Shown in pieces: positions 37,863 to 49,265 of a stretch of 64,000 nt of DNA. Made by a program: the position numbers and the translations under genes. The notes beneath the pieces are model-generated. The model worked only from the letters and a program-made list of their open reading frames with translations. It made no database searches and was not told the origin of the DNA. Source of the stretch: Chrysoperla carnea (taxonomy: Eukaryota > Arthropoda > Insecta > Neuroptera > Chrysopidae); the NCBI RefSeq assembly GCF_905475395.1, contig NC_058341.1:59713501-59777500 (forward strand), given 5' to 3'. The first letter of the stretch is position 1. Every line of letters starts with the position of its first letter.

Positions 37863-38640
37863 ACAGGATGTTTCTTATTAACTGCAGAACTATTGCCTCA
37901 TGAAAAAACTGAGAAAAAAAAAAGGAAATATTATTTACCAATTTTGATATGATGCCTAATTTACGAGATAATTACCCTACTCTTATTATAATAAATTAAT
38001 AAAAAATACATTCCTCAAAATGATATTCATCCAATAAAACACTAGTTAAACAGACGATGTGTTTTATCATAGCAGAAGAGGTCTCTAAATGCAAAATTAA
38101 TACAAAAAACCCTATTTGGCTACTATGTTATTATAAAAACTAACTTTTGGCTATCGTGCGAATATCACATACCTTAATCAAATACATGCTAAGATACACA
38201 TACTCACAGACAAACCACACTATGTATATTGTGTTGCAGTTGTAAAGTGATGTTTAAAATTAAGTGTTATGTATTACAAAATTTAACCCCCCCACCCCGT
38301 ACCTATATTAATATATAATTTGATACCTCCCACATCTAAGTGTCTCTGTATTGGTGAATTTTTTGTTTGTTTTCTTTATAAATAACGACAACAAAATACT
38401 TTTTACAATCAATTATTGTTTTATCAAAGATGCATGCTTGTCCCCTCTATATTCTAAAGTGACACATACTAATTTAATGAATTTGATAAGTCTATGAATT
38501 CATACATCTTTCTATTTTTCCCATAGCCACATCTCCCGAAGTAGGCCTCAGATTGAAATTTGGTAAATAGCTTTTCCATTTGTCTTGATAAGATTAATTA
38601 ACTGGTATAATTTTCTGCTATCAATAACAGAACACTCTGT
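37863..38640. repeat. Foldback element (family I), copy 2
   Basis: The outer arms near 37863-37990 and 38530-38640 pair 'atgcctaatttacgagataa' with its imperfect complement around 'gaagtaggcctcagattgaa', then 'caaattttgatatgatgcct' type sequence. They match the arms of 4674-5085. The centre (about 540 bp) differs from copy 1. Confidence 0.65.
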
Positions 38641-39728
38641 ATAGTGGTTTCATTGAAGTTGTTTCTAATTTTCGTAAAAAATACTAATAATTTAATTGAC
38701 TTTTTAGCTCATGTTTCTAGACAGAAATGTATAAAAAAAAAAATAAACTAACATTATCTTTAAAAAATATGTACATACCATAAACATAATGTTGTAACTG
38801 GTAAGATCTTATCATCTGTGATAAAAATAATTTTTTATAATGACTTATCGTTTTGATTTATTTAAATCATCTTTTAATCCAAAAACAAATTCACATTAAT
38901 TTCCTAAATATATTTTTAAGATTTAACATTTCAAGGTACCTAATCCTTATTTCAGACACAAAGTCATAGGCAGATTATCCATAAGGCAACTAAGGCACAT
39001 GTCTACAGGCGCGAGGCCTGTGTGAAAGTTTTTAAACAATCATAAAATTAATTGTGTAAATAAATACCTATGCAAAAAATACAGTCCGTCGATATTAACA
39101 TTGTATAGTTATTCAAATGTATGACAGTCTCATTCATATAATTTCTGCAGAAAGGGAAAATTATAATAAAAATGAACAGCAAGCCTCGCTTGGAACTCTC
39201 AATGGTCAAAGAATACAAAAAAGACACAAAAAAGATACGGGAGAGATAGCTCACAGCAGATGAATCTTGAGAAGTAATTCCTTCTTCATTATCTTATCCG
39301 GGAAACATTCAGAGAGACAGTAGATATATCTAGTAATTATATATATAGACAGACTTGTGGTAGAACTTCAAAAGAGGCGAGAGTTATTTTTACAGTAAAT
39401 TTTCGTTTTTAAGAAATTTGAACACTGAAGAAGTTAAAAATAGAGCAATTATGGAAGTAAGATTTATTCTGTTGATTTAGAAAAATATTTTTTGATGAAT
39501 CCATGTACGTTCTTATTTAATAACGACATTTCGAGCCGGGGAACTGTCCCGAACAACCAACGCAATTTTACAGGTTCTAAAATATAAAGAACTTGAAACT
39601 ATAAAGAACTAAAAAATATTTTTATTGATAGATTTTCATTACGAGTGATGCTTACTTTCAAAACTGCCTATGGGCGCAAAATTTCTTAGCCGGCCACTGC
39701 ACTAAGCTGCAAATTTAGGACCAACTTT
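38641..39728. other. Intergenic, no gene seen
   Basis: AT-rich sequence. A 68-codon minus-strand frame at 39048-39254 has no recognisable feature. Fragments such as 'cttagccggccactgc' near 39687 look like the end of a dispersed element. Confidence 0.45.
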
Positions 39729-40651
39729 GTCTTAGTAATATTAATATTATTATTCTTTATTGATATGGAAATCAAAATATTACAATAAAATAAACAAAAA
39801 TATATAAAAAAACAAAAACAAAATATAGATATTACATTATCCTACATAAACATAGGTAAAGAAAATCTAATTTACGTATTTATAAATTAAACAAGAAACT
39901 ACCTAATTAATTAAACAAAGGGATGTAGAAAAGCTACAACATTAAGATATTTTGCTCCCCTCTGGTGATGATCCAATCTACTATAAAGACTAAGACTTGG
40001 TTTAGCACTAATGTCCTGCAAGGATGCCAGCAAAGATCTCTCCTTTATTTATTTTTTTAACTTGTTTTGAACTGATATCTTCAAATGGTTCACGAATACC
40101 AAGTTCACCTAGTTTCATAATATATTGCTCTCCGCTTTTCCCTTTCATACATAAGCATTGCAAGGTTTTATTACTATTTATAGTTAGCAAATAATAATTT
40201 AACGCTTTTTTAACACACAAATTCTCTGGTGACATTACATCCAGTTCCATGTTGACAGCAGAATTAGGAATAGACTTTGGAATAAACAGAATTTCTTTAT
40301 AAAAGTTATAAGCAAAAGTATTTATAATTCTTACTAAAACTAAGCCGTTACTACAACTAAGTCCCCAAATTTCACTCCCAAATGTGATTATAGGAAGGAT
40401 CAAAGCACTGAACATACTTAAAACAATTCTGAGAGGAAATTCTTCAAAGCTGTACAATAATCGTCTGATTTTCATTAGCGCTCTTTTGCTCTTTTCAACA
40501 ATATTTTCTACATGCATATTCCACTTACCCACTTCCCGTTATGGGTCACGGTTACTCCTAAATATTGAAAGTATTTCACATTCTCCAGTGCAACCCCATC
40601 ATATGTCCAAACTTCGTTTGCAGCAAACTTACAACCATAGTCTTAGTAATA
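39729..40651 (-). mobile_element. 5'-truncated LINE with 12-bp target-site duplication
   Basis: The direct repeat 'gtcttagtaata' at 39729-39740 and 40640-40651 brackets a minus-strand insertion (39741-40639). On the minus strand the insertion runs from mid reverse transcriptase through a 3' UTR with an AATAAA signal and ends in an AAT/TAA-rich tail. This is the classic product of target-primed reverse transcription with 5' truncation. TAA-type tails occur in the I clade, but I cannot assign the clade here. Confidence 0.9.
40008..40639 (-). pseudogene. Non-LTR reverse transcriptase, C-terminal fragment
   Basis: It begins in frame inside the reverse transcriptase with KFAANEVWTYDG, then FQYLGVTVTHNGKW, the conserved 'YLG' block before the thumb. 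An 8-bp tandem duplication (40521-40534, period 'aagtgggt') then shifts the frame. The continuation is a 174-codon frame (40532-40008) with H..N.V.KSKRAL and ILPIITFGSEIWG, typical of the post-catalytic region of LINE reverse transcriptases, ending at a stop. The catalytic YADD region and everything upstream are missing, so this copy is dead. Confidence 0.85.
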
Positions 40652-40949
40652 GTGTTCCGTTGTCCCTTCGAGTACGGATTCAAAAAGGGAGGTTGCCTGT
40701 TTCATCCGTATGAACGAATATGTGTGTTTTGCTGAACGAATATGGCACTCACTAAAACAATCCAACACAATTTTCGGATATAACGCAAATATTAGCGGAA
40801 TTCTTCACGCCCGAATTCAACAAATGATTTTCATTTAACTATTTACATCTGAGTGAAGTTGCGTTAATATTATAAATACAGCTAAACAATTTCTTAATAA
40901 ATAGGACACTTCACTATTGAAAACCACGTCGGAGCATAAACCATTGTTC
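40652..40949. other. Intergenic between LINE and family A
   Basis: No gene is seen. This is the pre-insertion sequence on the far side of the LINE target site. Confidence 0.5.
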
Positions 40950-41285
40950 AAAAAAATGTTTCAAACAAAAGGTGTTTATTTTTTGATAAGGAACATTTTT
41001 TTACATTTAAACTTTTGTTCTATCTCTAGCGGTTTACAAGATGGATCCTACGGACGCAAGACCCAATTGACCTACGTTGCTCATTTACGAACTCAGCCTC
41101 ATTTTTTACGTCCTGAGTTCGCTGTAAATATTTGCCTGATATCTTGTTTCGTTTTTGAATTATCGTGTTCACAGACAGGCGGACGGACAACCGATAATGG
41201 ACTAATTAGATGATTCTATGAACACTAATACAAAATTTTTTTTCGTAGCATCAATATTTAAACTTGGGACTTAACTTAGTATACA
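40950..41285 (+). repeat. Family A repeat, copy 3, 5' end missing
   Basis: It starts at 'aaaaaatgtttcaaacaaaa' and lacks the leading 130 bp found in 6469-6600. It continues through 'tctatctctagcggtttaca' and 'ttagatgattctatgaacac' to 'gggacttaacttagtatac'. The 98-codon frame at 40917-41213 is not kept in other copies. Confidence 0.85.
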
Positions 41286-41804
41286 ACGAGTAAGCATTTA
41301 AATGTAATTTCTCCGTTTTTGAGACATTCAAAAAAAAAACCAGCAATATTTATACATTTTGATTATTTCCTGAAATAGACTCACCAAGAGTATATGCTTA
41401 TTATTTTGAGTAACCGTCTACGATTCAATCAACATGTTAAAAAAGTTTTATGACAAATTTAATTTCCTAACACCGCGTGAAAATAAAATAAAATAGCAAT
41501 AAAATGTAAAATATAAAGAATAAAATATAAAAAAAACTTAAAAGTTGCTCGAACTCGAGAGCCGGTGATTTTCGACCTGCAATCTATTAGTCTGCTTTGT
41601 TGAAAATAAGCTCCTTTATAAGGAGGCCATCAAATTACAAAACACATATATTTTCACTTTCATGTCAATTTTTCAATTCCGAAAAACAAAAAATAGTTCA
41701 TGAGCGAATCTTCTGTTTCGTAAAGAGCAAAAAAGTTCAAAATGGTTTTACAATGCGATGAAAAATTTAGCAGAAAAAACTACGATGTAGGTATAGATAT
41801 AAGT
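41286..41804. other. Intergenic, no gene seen
   Basis: AT-rich sequence without a supported gene, RNA or repeat. About 41500-41600 contains 'actcgagagccggtgatttt', a small GC-richer patch that I cannot assign. Confidence 0.45.
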
Positions 41805-42290
41805 ATATTTTTATACCATGTGTATATGTAATATATGTCAAGGTTTACTAAGTTTAGTCCCAAGTTTGTAACGCTTAAAATATTGATGCTTCGAACATAA
41901 TTTTGGTATAGGTGCTCATAAAATCACCTAATTAGTCCGTTCTCGGTTGTCCGTCTGTCCATCTATGAACACGATAACTCAAAAACGAAAAAAGATATCA
42001 AGCTGAAACTCAGGACGTAAAAAGTGAGGATAGAACAAAAGTTTAAATGTAAAAAATGTTCCTTATCAAAAAATAAACAAGTTTGTTTGAAACATTTTTT
42101 CGTAAACATCACTGTTTACCCACAAGGGCGCAAATTATGCGTAAATTGTATAGTATGTATTATAAGGGTATATCAGTTATGTATGTGTGACATGTATGTA
42201 TGTATAATGTGATAGAATAATCAATACTGCCTATACATTGTATTTCAACAGTTAACTCAGTCAATTATTTGTTTTTACTTGTTTGTTTTC
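41805..42290 (-). repeat. Family A repeat, copy 4
   Basis: A reverse-strand copy with a deletion of about 90 bp after 'caagctgaaa' relative to copy 2. It is in inverted orientation to copy 3, 520 bp away. The 62-codon frame at 42024-42212 lies in it and is not a gene. Confidence 0.88.
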
Positions 42291-42575
42291 AAATTCATCT
42301 TCAATTTAAATAATATTATGTCTGAATTTATCTACGCTACTCTAAGTACTTTTTTCTAGTTTTTAAGTGCCAATCAAAAATGTCTGCCGAAAGAAGTAAA
42401 AGTTAGAAAACTTTATTCTTAATTATTTAATTTTATCATCATAATTCGTTAATATAATATTTACGAATATATAAGTATAATCATATTTACGAATATATAA
42501 TTGCAGTGTGTCTCAAAATGCCTTCTCCTAAAATAAATCAGTTTGCGTTTCTCCCAAATTTTGAAGTCAATAATT

Positions 42576-43245
42576 AGTCACATAAAGGAATACATAAAAT
42601 AGCCATTCTTAGAGAGTCCTCAATAATAGCTTCAATTTGAAGATTTTTTTTAAATGTTTCTTTTTATATATTGTTTAAAATCAGAAACCATTCAGAGGTG
42701 CGAAATAATCTGGACAATGTCCCGACTGATACATCGACGGCCAGTCTAAATCGCATATGATAGAAGTTTAGAATTCTAAGAGTATATTAATTTTATTCTG
42801 CAGGTATCTTTTTAGAAAGAATTTTTCCAAATTTTATTCCCTAAAAGGGTGAAATATTGGATGAAAGTTTGAATCAAAATATATACAATCCGTCATTTTT
42901 GAGTTCACCACTTAAAAATTCCTTCGCCTATAGAATTCTACATTATCAGCAAGTAACATGTGCTGTATTTTATTTTCAAAAAATTTAGCGCTCCGTACCA
43001 AAAGTAAAAGTCCATTAAAAAGTGAAACCGTCATTTTTGAGTTCACTACTAAACCGATTTTAAAAATCCTTTCACCTATAGAATACTACATTATCACCCA
43101 TTAATATGAGTTGAATTTTATTTTCCAAAAATTTAGGTTTCCACACCAAAAATTGAAATCCATTTTTATTGTTATTAAGTTAAAATATTTATGTGCGCAA
43201 GGGTGATTTCCATATATAAGTTGCACAAATATTGTTTAAACAATA
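42576..43245 (+). repeat. Family G element, single-arm copy
   Basis: It matches one arm of the palindrome at 59987-61036. It runs from 'aaaggaatacataaaatagc' through two internal units of about 130 bp, each with 'tttttgagttcac.act', 'ccgattttaaaaatcctttc' and 'acctatagaat.ctacatta', to the palindromic 'attgtttaaacaat' at the centre. The second arm is absent. Confidence 0.85.
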
Positions 43246-43654
43246 AAACAAGTAACTAGTAGTTATCTACATTGTCTTCAATACTCTTACCTTCACTTTT
43301 GTTCACTAATTATTGCGAACTAGACACTTTCATTACTAGCCATCTATCCATGTTTTGCATAGCAGTCATGTTTAAAAAGCTTTCGCGGGATTTTTTCAAT
43401 TTTGGAGGATTATACCCCCCCCCCTCTTGATTGGGATTAGGAGGTAGAGTCTTGGAGGAAAACGACAGAAACAGCGATATCTTCGACTTGTATTAAAAAT
43501 CCGACACTGCAACCTCGCAGGGATTTTTCCCGTGCGTCTCCGGAATTAAAATATATTTCTTGGTTATAAAAATAGCAAAATCAGAAATACTTTGTGTCCC
43601 ATGAAACTTTCAGAAAGCTTGAATTGACCAGTGAAGCAGGCGAAGAGCAGCTAT
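43246..43654. other. Intergenic, no gene seen
   Basis: It contains a C-rich tract at 43412-43423 and no credible coding frame. Confidence 0.5.
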
Positions 43655-43947
43655 TACATTGAAAAAAAATTCTTAACACCAGTCGGTATGAGGCTAATGG
43701 TGCCACGATGGTGTTACAACTACCGTACGGAATTGAGTGGTGACACAAACGCATGATTTATTTGTATAAAAGTAATATACCGTCTAACAAAATAAAAAAA
43801 TTGTTATTTTGAAATGCAACATAGTTTTAAACAATCTTCCTTAGATTGGTTCTACCACTTATAAATATTATAACAAAATACTTATGTGATTGTCACAACC
43901 ACATGTGCAGGTTTATTAGGTTTCTTTCAAAAAAAAAAAAATTAGAT

Positions 43948-44003
43948 TTCTTCGAGTCGGATTTGAACCAGCGAGTCTACCGCTTAGCCAACTGCCCTGA
44001 TGC
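43948..44003 (-). pseudogene. tRNA-like sequence in family B (copy 1)
   Basis: On the minus strand it reads 'gggcagttggctaagcggta' followed by 'ctggttcaaatccgactcga', matching an A-box/D-arm and a B-box/T-arm. The anticodon arm is missing here, unlike the longer version at 51462. It is therefore a tRNA-derived relic or a SINE head rather than a working tRNA. Confidence 0.6.
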
Positions 44004-44284
44004 TTATTATATACCGATGCTTATTATATACGCCCCAATAAATATGCTATATATTATAAAAATGTTCAATAAGTTTATTTCAAACTTTCTCTAAGTTAGT
44101 AACAACAATCTTCATGTAGTTGACACAATCCAACTATGTACGAATTTTATTTTTCCATCAATAAAATGCATGACTTTTTGTGATTTTGTATCAATGAATT
44201 CATATTTTAAATTCAACCTCCTTCTATTGTAAATATAAATTTAGCTGTACTTGTTCCAATCATAAGGAAATAGACCTTTTTCAT

Positions 44285-45206
44285 GAAAAATAGAAATGCT
44301 TTTGGTTAATTTTTTATGAAAATATAGCTCGAGTAGAACCTGTAACTCAAAAATTACGCATTTTTAACAATAAAAACACGAAGAAAAAAATTAAAAAGAT
44401 TTTTTTTTTGCTCCACTGCACACGTGATCTCTGACGTCAATTCGACTAGTAATGACAATAAAACGGTGTCACAAGCCGTATTAATATAATGTTGATATCA
44501 ACTTTAAAGGGGTTGTCTATGTATTTCATTTATGAAAGTGAAGAATTAAATGCCTCCAAAAATCGACTCGGGATTTTCAAAAGCAGGTCAAGGAAATCTA
44601 TCGAAAATAACTATTTTTATGGTATGGGAGTTTTCGTGGAGTAAAAGCAACTTTTTGAGTACTAATTTTAATAAGAAGATACGTAACATTCTAAGGAGTA
44701 GAGCTATGAGGACACTGCAATTGAATGGGTTTCTGTCAAACGAGAAAATCACCTTTGCACAGTACGAGGTAAAATGTGCCCTGAACATCGAATTCGCAAT
44801 AAAAATTATACGGTTGAGCTGACTGTTGGCGAGAAAGAAGAAAAAGTTGTCAATGCCAATATATTGATTATTTGATTATTTTTGTTGTTTTGAAGTAGTA
44901 TTCAGAAACAGAGGCACAAAACACGCCCGATATATTTTTATACGCAATTTTTCATCGTCACTATTGACCGGTTTATCTGTCATTGCCGGTTTATTTCATT
45001 CGCAATCCGTATATTTCTTATAACTTATAACTTTATTCTTATAACTTCGTGAGTTTTCGGATCGTTTTCGCCAATTTGAATTTTAATGATTTTCAATACT
45101 TTTTTTCTCGGTGATATGACTCAAATAAAATCGGGGGAAAAAATTAGCCCATTCATCGAGACATTTACTTTCATTTAAAAGAAAGAAAAAAAATGTGAAA
45201 AGGGTC
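44285..45206. mobile_element. DNA-transposon-like insertion in family B copy 1
   Basis: Comparison with copy 2 shows an uninterrupted site there ('ccaatctttaggcaattatt' on the complement). Here, about 920 bp interrupt it. The ends are inverted: 'agacctttttcatgaaa' on the left and the complement of 'atgtgaaaagggtct' on the right, with a possible AT duplication. Small internal frames (44550-44822; also one reading CPEHRIRNKNYT) do not identify a transposase family. Confidence 0.6.
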
Positions 45207-45275
45207 TATTATTTGAAAGTATATTTACCTTATTTCAATCTGAAACAGCCAACTTCGGAATGAGGTTGTCACACA

Positions 45276-46254
45276 TCAGATTTTTCCAACACCCTTTATT
45301 CAAATGTTATTTTAGATTATTTAATGTGAAATTCATATTTTATAATAATCATAATAATAATAATAATAATTTAATATATACAGAATTGAAAGTGTAACTG
45401 TAGATGTAGTTGGAGATGGAGATGGAGATGTAGATTGAAGAGCTAAAATGCAATAATATATAATATTATAATATTATTTATATCAGCCATGATGAATAAA
45501 ATAAATATCATCTCTCATTTGTGTATACGTATATACAATGCTCTGATGCTAAATGGAATTTGCCCACGAGACCAATAGATTAACCGTTGAGTAAATTTAT
45601 ATGTCAAATTATGTAAATGTGACAGCAGAAATGATCAGTGCCGCACAGTTAACGGAGCTTACTATTACGCTAATACGGTAATACCGTACAATATAAATAA
45701 TCATTTCTCCTTTATACCGCAATCATTCTGGCTTTTCGTCTATCAAAACAATAAGAGTAAATCTAAACTGATCTCCATACCACAAATACATAAATCCTAA
45801 CAACTTTACAATAACTCTTTTGAAATATTTGTAACACGTCAAAATGACTGACGACGATATCAGAGCTGCGTTTTTTGGTAATAATGTCTTGAAGTTGTCG
45901 ATATTTGTGATAGTCGTGAATATGAACTGCCGGCAAAGGAGCTAATTATTATAGACCCTGTAGCCTCTAGGCCCCCTAATAGGCGGATTCCACCATTTTC
46001 TCTTGCAGTGGATCTTATCCGAAAGCACGTATTTTCCAGCCACATTTAACTCCACTCCCGGAATATTTTTTTATTTTTGAAATTAATTGAATTATTATTG
46101 GCGAATAAAAGTTTGAACCTCTCCCTTGAATAATTCCTGAGTATGGGCCTGAGTATGTAACTATAGTTACGTTATTCTATAAAAAATTTTGAATCGTTTG
46201 GCGAACAATTTTAAGTAAATGAGATTTTGATAGGAGGCTGTTTTCATTTGTAGG
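45276..46254. other. Intergenic with microsatellites
   Basis: Tracts of AAT/TAA (45340-45372) and GGAGAT (45410-45433). The 61-codon minus-strand frame at 45860-46045 lacks recognisable features. No gene is supported. Confidence 0.5.
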
Positions 46255-46261
46255 TATAAAA
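46255..46261 (+). promoter_or_regulatory. TATA-like box before the 46393 gene
   Basis: TATAAAA lies 138 nt upstream of the inferred start codon. A TTCACT, close to the arthropod initiator TCAKT, lies about 33 nt downstream of it. The spacing suits a core promoter, but the assignment is by motif only. Confidence 0.35.
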
Positions 46262-46392
46262 AGCAAAAAACAATATACATTATCTTCACTAAAACATAGT
46301 AATTGAAAGTTATTTATTAATTTGTCAAATAATTATCGTTTTCGAATTTAAGACAATTTAAATAAAGAAGACAATTTTGTTTCTTTGAAATA

Positions 46393-48787
46393 ATGGAGAA
46401 TATGAATACCACGTAAGTGTTTAAAAACTATTGATATGTATTGATGTTGTTTTAAACAATTTTAATCAGGGCACTTGCGGTTTAGTAAGTTCCAAAAAAA
46501 TACCGCATTTTTTCAGCATATTTGTTGTTGTTTCAAAATGTATCGTCTCTTAATCTGTCAAATTAAGTCACGTTGCGTAAGGCAAGCGTAAAAATTCCTT
46601 TTGTCCATTTAGTTATCAGGACTCTAAATTTGTTTACTTATAAAAAAAAAAAAACTAAAATTGTTAGTCCGGTGAAAATAGCACCCCCAAATACGAAGTT
46701 TCATAAACTACTGATTAGATTCGTTTTTCCATCATTTGTCCACATTTATCCACCCAAAATCCGTTTGTCCACCCTCTAATTGGAAGCTATGAGACACTTA
46801 AAAATTTTTACATCAGCATCCCCAGATACAAATTTTCATAAAATTCAGATGTGATTCGTTTGAAAATTATTTGTCCACGTTTGTCCACCCAAAATTTTTG
46901 CTTGGCAACCCATCAAAATAAAGTTATGACAAAAATAAATATTTTTCTCCATTAATAAAAATTCACAATTCTATCACAATTTATAAAAAAATGTGAATGG
47001 TTAGCTTTTGTAACATTATTGGTAGGATTTTTTTTATTGTTAGAATTCAAAAATTTAAACAAACTCTAAGGTGACAACTATTCACAAACCGATCAAGTGA
47101 TACGCAGACTCGCTTACAGAAGGTTTAGTATCGTCTTTTATAAGATATAATAACAATATGTACTTTTTATTAAACACTTGTTTTTTAAAAGTTGCCACAT
47201 TAGTTAATTGTTTCAATTTAGCTTGAATTCTAACAATAAAAATAATCCTACCAATAATGTTACAAAAGCTTATCATTCACATTTTTTATAAATTGTGATA
47301 GAATTGTGAATTTTTTATTAATGGAGAAAAATTTTTATTTTTGTCATAACTTTATTTTGATGGGTTGCGAAACAAAAATTTTGGGTGGAGAAACGTGGAC
47401 AAACTGTTGCTAAACGAATCACATCTGAATTTTGTAAAAATTCGAATTTGCGGGTGCTGATGGCAAATTCTAATTTCCTCAAAATTTAAAATTGGAGGGC
47501 TAGCGAAAAAAAAATTTTAGGTGAACAAATGAACTAAAGAAAATTTTAATTTCCTCGATAACTTAAAATTTAAGGGTGGACAAATAAAAATTTTGGGTGG
47601 ACAAACTCGGACAAATAATTTTCAAACGAATTACATCTTAATTTTATGCAAATTTGTATCTGGGGGTGCTGATGTAAAAATTTTTAATTGACTCTTAGCT
47701 TCCAATTAGAGGGTGGACAAACGTGGACAAATGATGTACAAACGAATCTAATCAGTAGTTTAGAAAATTCGCATTTTTCACAGGGCTAAAATTGTATGCT
47801 TATAAATCATATTTTGAATATTTCAGGCTGGCCCACTCTGGCCCATCGGCTGATGTCGAAAAATTAGTTGATGGCCAAATTCCTAAGAGAATGAAAAGAA
47901 AAAGAAGGAAAAGTACTATTTGTAGTATCTGTCCAACAACAGACTTTGAAGAAAGTCATTCTTACAAACAGTCAAAACAAGATTTTGAAAAAAACAATGT
48001 GCAAAAATCGAATGAAACTCAGGTAGGCGAATTTGAAAAAACAGATCAAAATGTAAGCGGATCGGAGATAAACGACCCAAGCGTAGAAAAATTGGAAACT
48101 AATTCATTATCGGATGTCATATCAACCGGATGTGTTGATGAAGAAAGTATAACTTCTTCGCCAGAAGTAACGTCTTCGTGTGTTACGCCACCAATTATTA
48201 ATAATGAAGAATTATCAAATTTTTTAACTGATAACACAATATCAGCAGACGAAGAAAATATAACGGAAAATAATGTAATGGTTAAAATTTCAGAATATTG
48301 TCGAAATTTAAATTTGAAAAACAATCCATCAAACGAACTAGAAATTCCTATAATAGATTTAACATACAATGAATTTATTAAGAAAGAAGATTCTGAATGT
48401 GAAATCGTAGAAATTGTAGACCAACCAACGTTTTTATCAGAACAACAAAAAGATATTATTAAAAAAATAAAAACTTGTATGTTATTTATTTGTGGTTATG
48501 CACGTACTTTCAAGAAAACTAAGTTAGATCAAGTGGAACAAGCTCGAGAGGAAATATATATAATTGATATTATTGCAAATAGAGCTAGGACAATTGAACC
48601 GATTTTATCTACACATTTACATTATTTCAACGATAACATGTTTAAAGCGCTACGAGACGCTATTAATGAATCGACAGCGGATAAAAACTTCACTATTGAA
48701 GACGTTAAGCATGCGTTTTACTCATTAATTATTCCATCGCAACTATTGCGAAAAGAATTTTTAGAAATCGAATTTTTAAACGAGTAG
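46393..48787 (+). CDS. Unidentified nuclear-type protein with SIM-like motif, two exons
   Basis: Exon 1 is only 20 nt (46393-46412, MENMNT), ending at the strong donor AC|gtaagt. Exon 2 is 47827-48787, after tttcag. The phases match (2 to 2), giving 326 aa. I do not recognise the family. Residues 27-35 (KRMKRKRRK) look like a nuclear localisation signal. 36-180 is acidic, Ser/Thr/Asn-rich and probably disordered. PIIDLT (181-186), followed by acidic residues, resembles a SUMO-interaction motif. 212-325 is a charged, probably helical C-terminal region. Codon use and sustained openness over 960 nt argue for a real gene. The first exon is inferred: the open frame also continues upstream to 47792 without an ATG. 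A poly(A) signal follows at 48858. Confidence 0.78.
46668..47785. repeat. Foldback element filling the intron of the 46393 gene
   Basis: The left arm (about 46668-47065) and right arm (about 47205-47785) pair over long stretches: 'aattctatcacaatttataa', 'taacattattggtaggattt', 'aacccatcaaaataaagtta', 'tttgtccaccctctaattgg' and 'ctactgattagattcgtttt' all have complements in the other arm. The right arm is longer, with an internal duplication of the 'tttgtccaccc' segment. The frames at 46573-46779 and 47082-47276 lie inside it and are not genes. Confidence 0.88.
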
Positions 48788-48857
48788 TTTTAGAAACGAA
48801 GATGCGCACTAACTTTTTGTGCGACCTTTTTTTATGTACCTATAAACGTATTAATTC

Positions 48858-48863
48858 AATAAA
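48858..48863 (+). promoter_or_regulatory. Poly(A) signal of the 46393 gene
   Basis: AATAAA lies 71 nt after the stop codon, in an otherwise short AT-rich 3' region. This is a good position for the transcript end. Confidence 0.65.
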
Positions 48864-49265
48864 AAAATAATAATAATGACAACTCGAATTTTTACAAATC
48901 AATTCGTAAACGGCTTCTATTATGGGCAGACAAGAAGCATTCAAACTACGAAAATATACGAACAGGTCCGAAAATATGCGAAGATTTTACTTTTTTCGTT
49001 ACAAGTTTATGCGCATAATGAAAGAAAAGACTACAATAATTGTGGTCTTTTTTTTCATTACGCGTTCCTTCAGAAATTATTTCTGTAGGCCTTGAAAAAA
49101 AAATTTTGTTTTTAACTGTAAATTGGTTGAAAAATTCTGAAAAATTCACAATTCAAAAATAAACAAGATTATACGAAGATAGAAAAAGTTTCAATTACAT
49201 ATACCATTTGAAAAGAAAAAGTTATTTATGTTTTAAATCGAGAGTGAGTAAAACGCTCATAACGC
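48864..49265. other. Intergenic with imperfect inverted repeat
   Basis: 'tttttcgttacaagtttatg' and 'gaaagaaaagactacaataa' near 48990-49035 partly pair with sequence at 49037-49095 around 'tgtggtcttttttttcatta'. The frames 48876-49088 and 48946-49149 result from this and are not genes. Confidence 0.5.

Larger units (their letters stand above)
43655..45275 (+). repeat. Large dispersed repeat (family B), copy 1
   Basis: It is the inverted counterpart of 50650-51875. Shared blocks include 'gacacaaacgcatgatttat', 'gaaatgcaacatagttttaa', the tRNA-like segment, 'caacaatcttcatgtagttg', 'atcaatgaattcatatttta', 'tttagctgtacttgttccaa' and 'acttcggaatgaggttgtca'. This copy carries an insertion at about 44285-45206 that is absent from the other. 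Confidence 0.87.

Noticed and set aside
40917-41213. 98-codon plus-strand frame in family A copy 3
   Set aside because: The frame is interrupted in copies 1, 5 and 6, so family A does not appear to encode a protein.
45860-46045. 61-codon minus-strand frame, considered as a transposase fragment
   Set aside because: No motif of any transposase family could be pointed to.
48046-48369. 107-codon minus-strand frame
   Set aside because: Antisense shadow of exon 2 of the 46393 gene.
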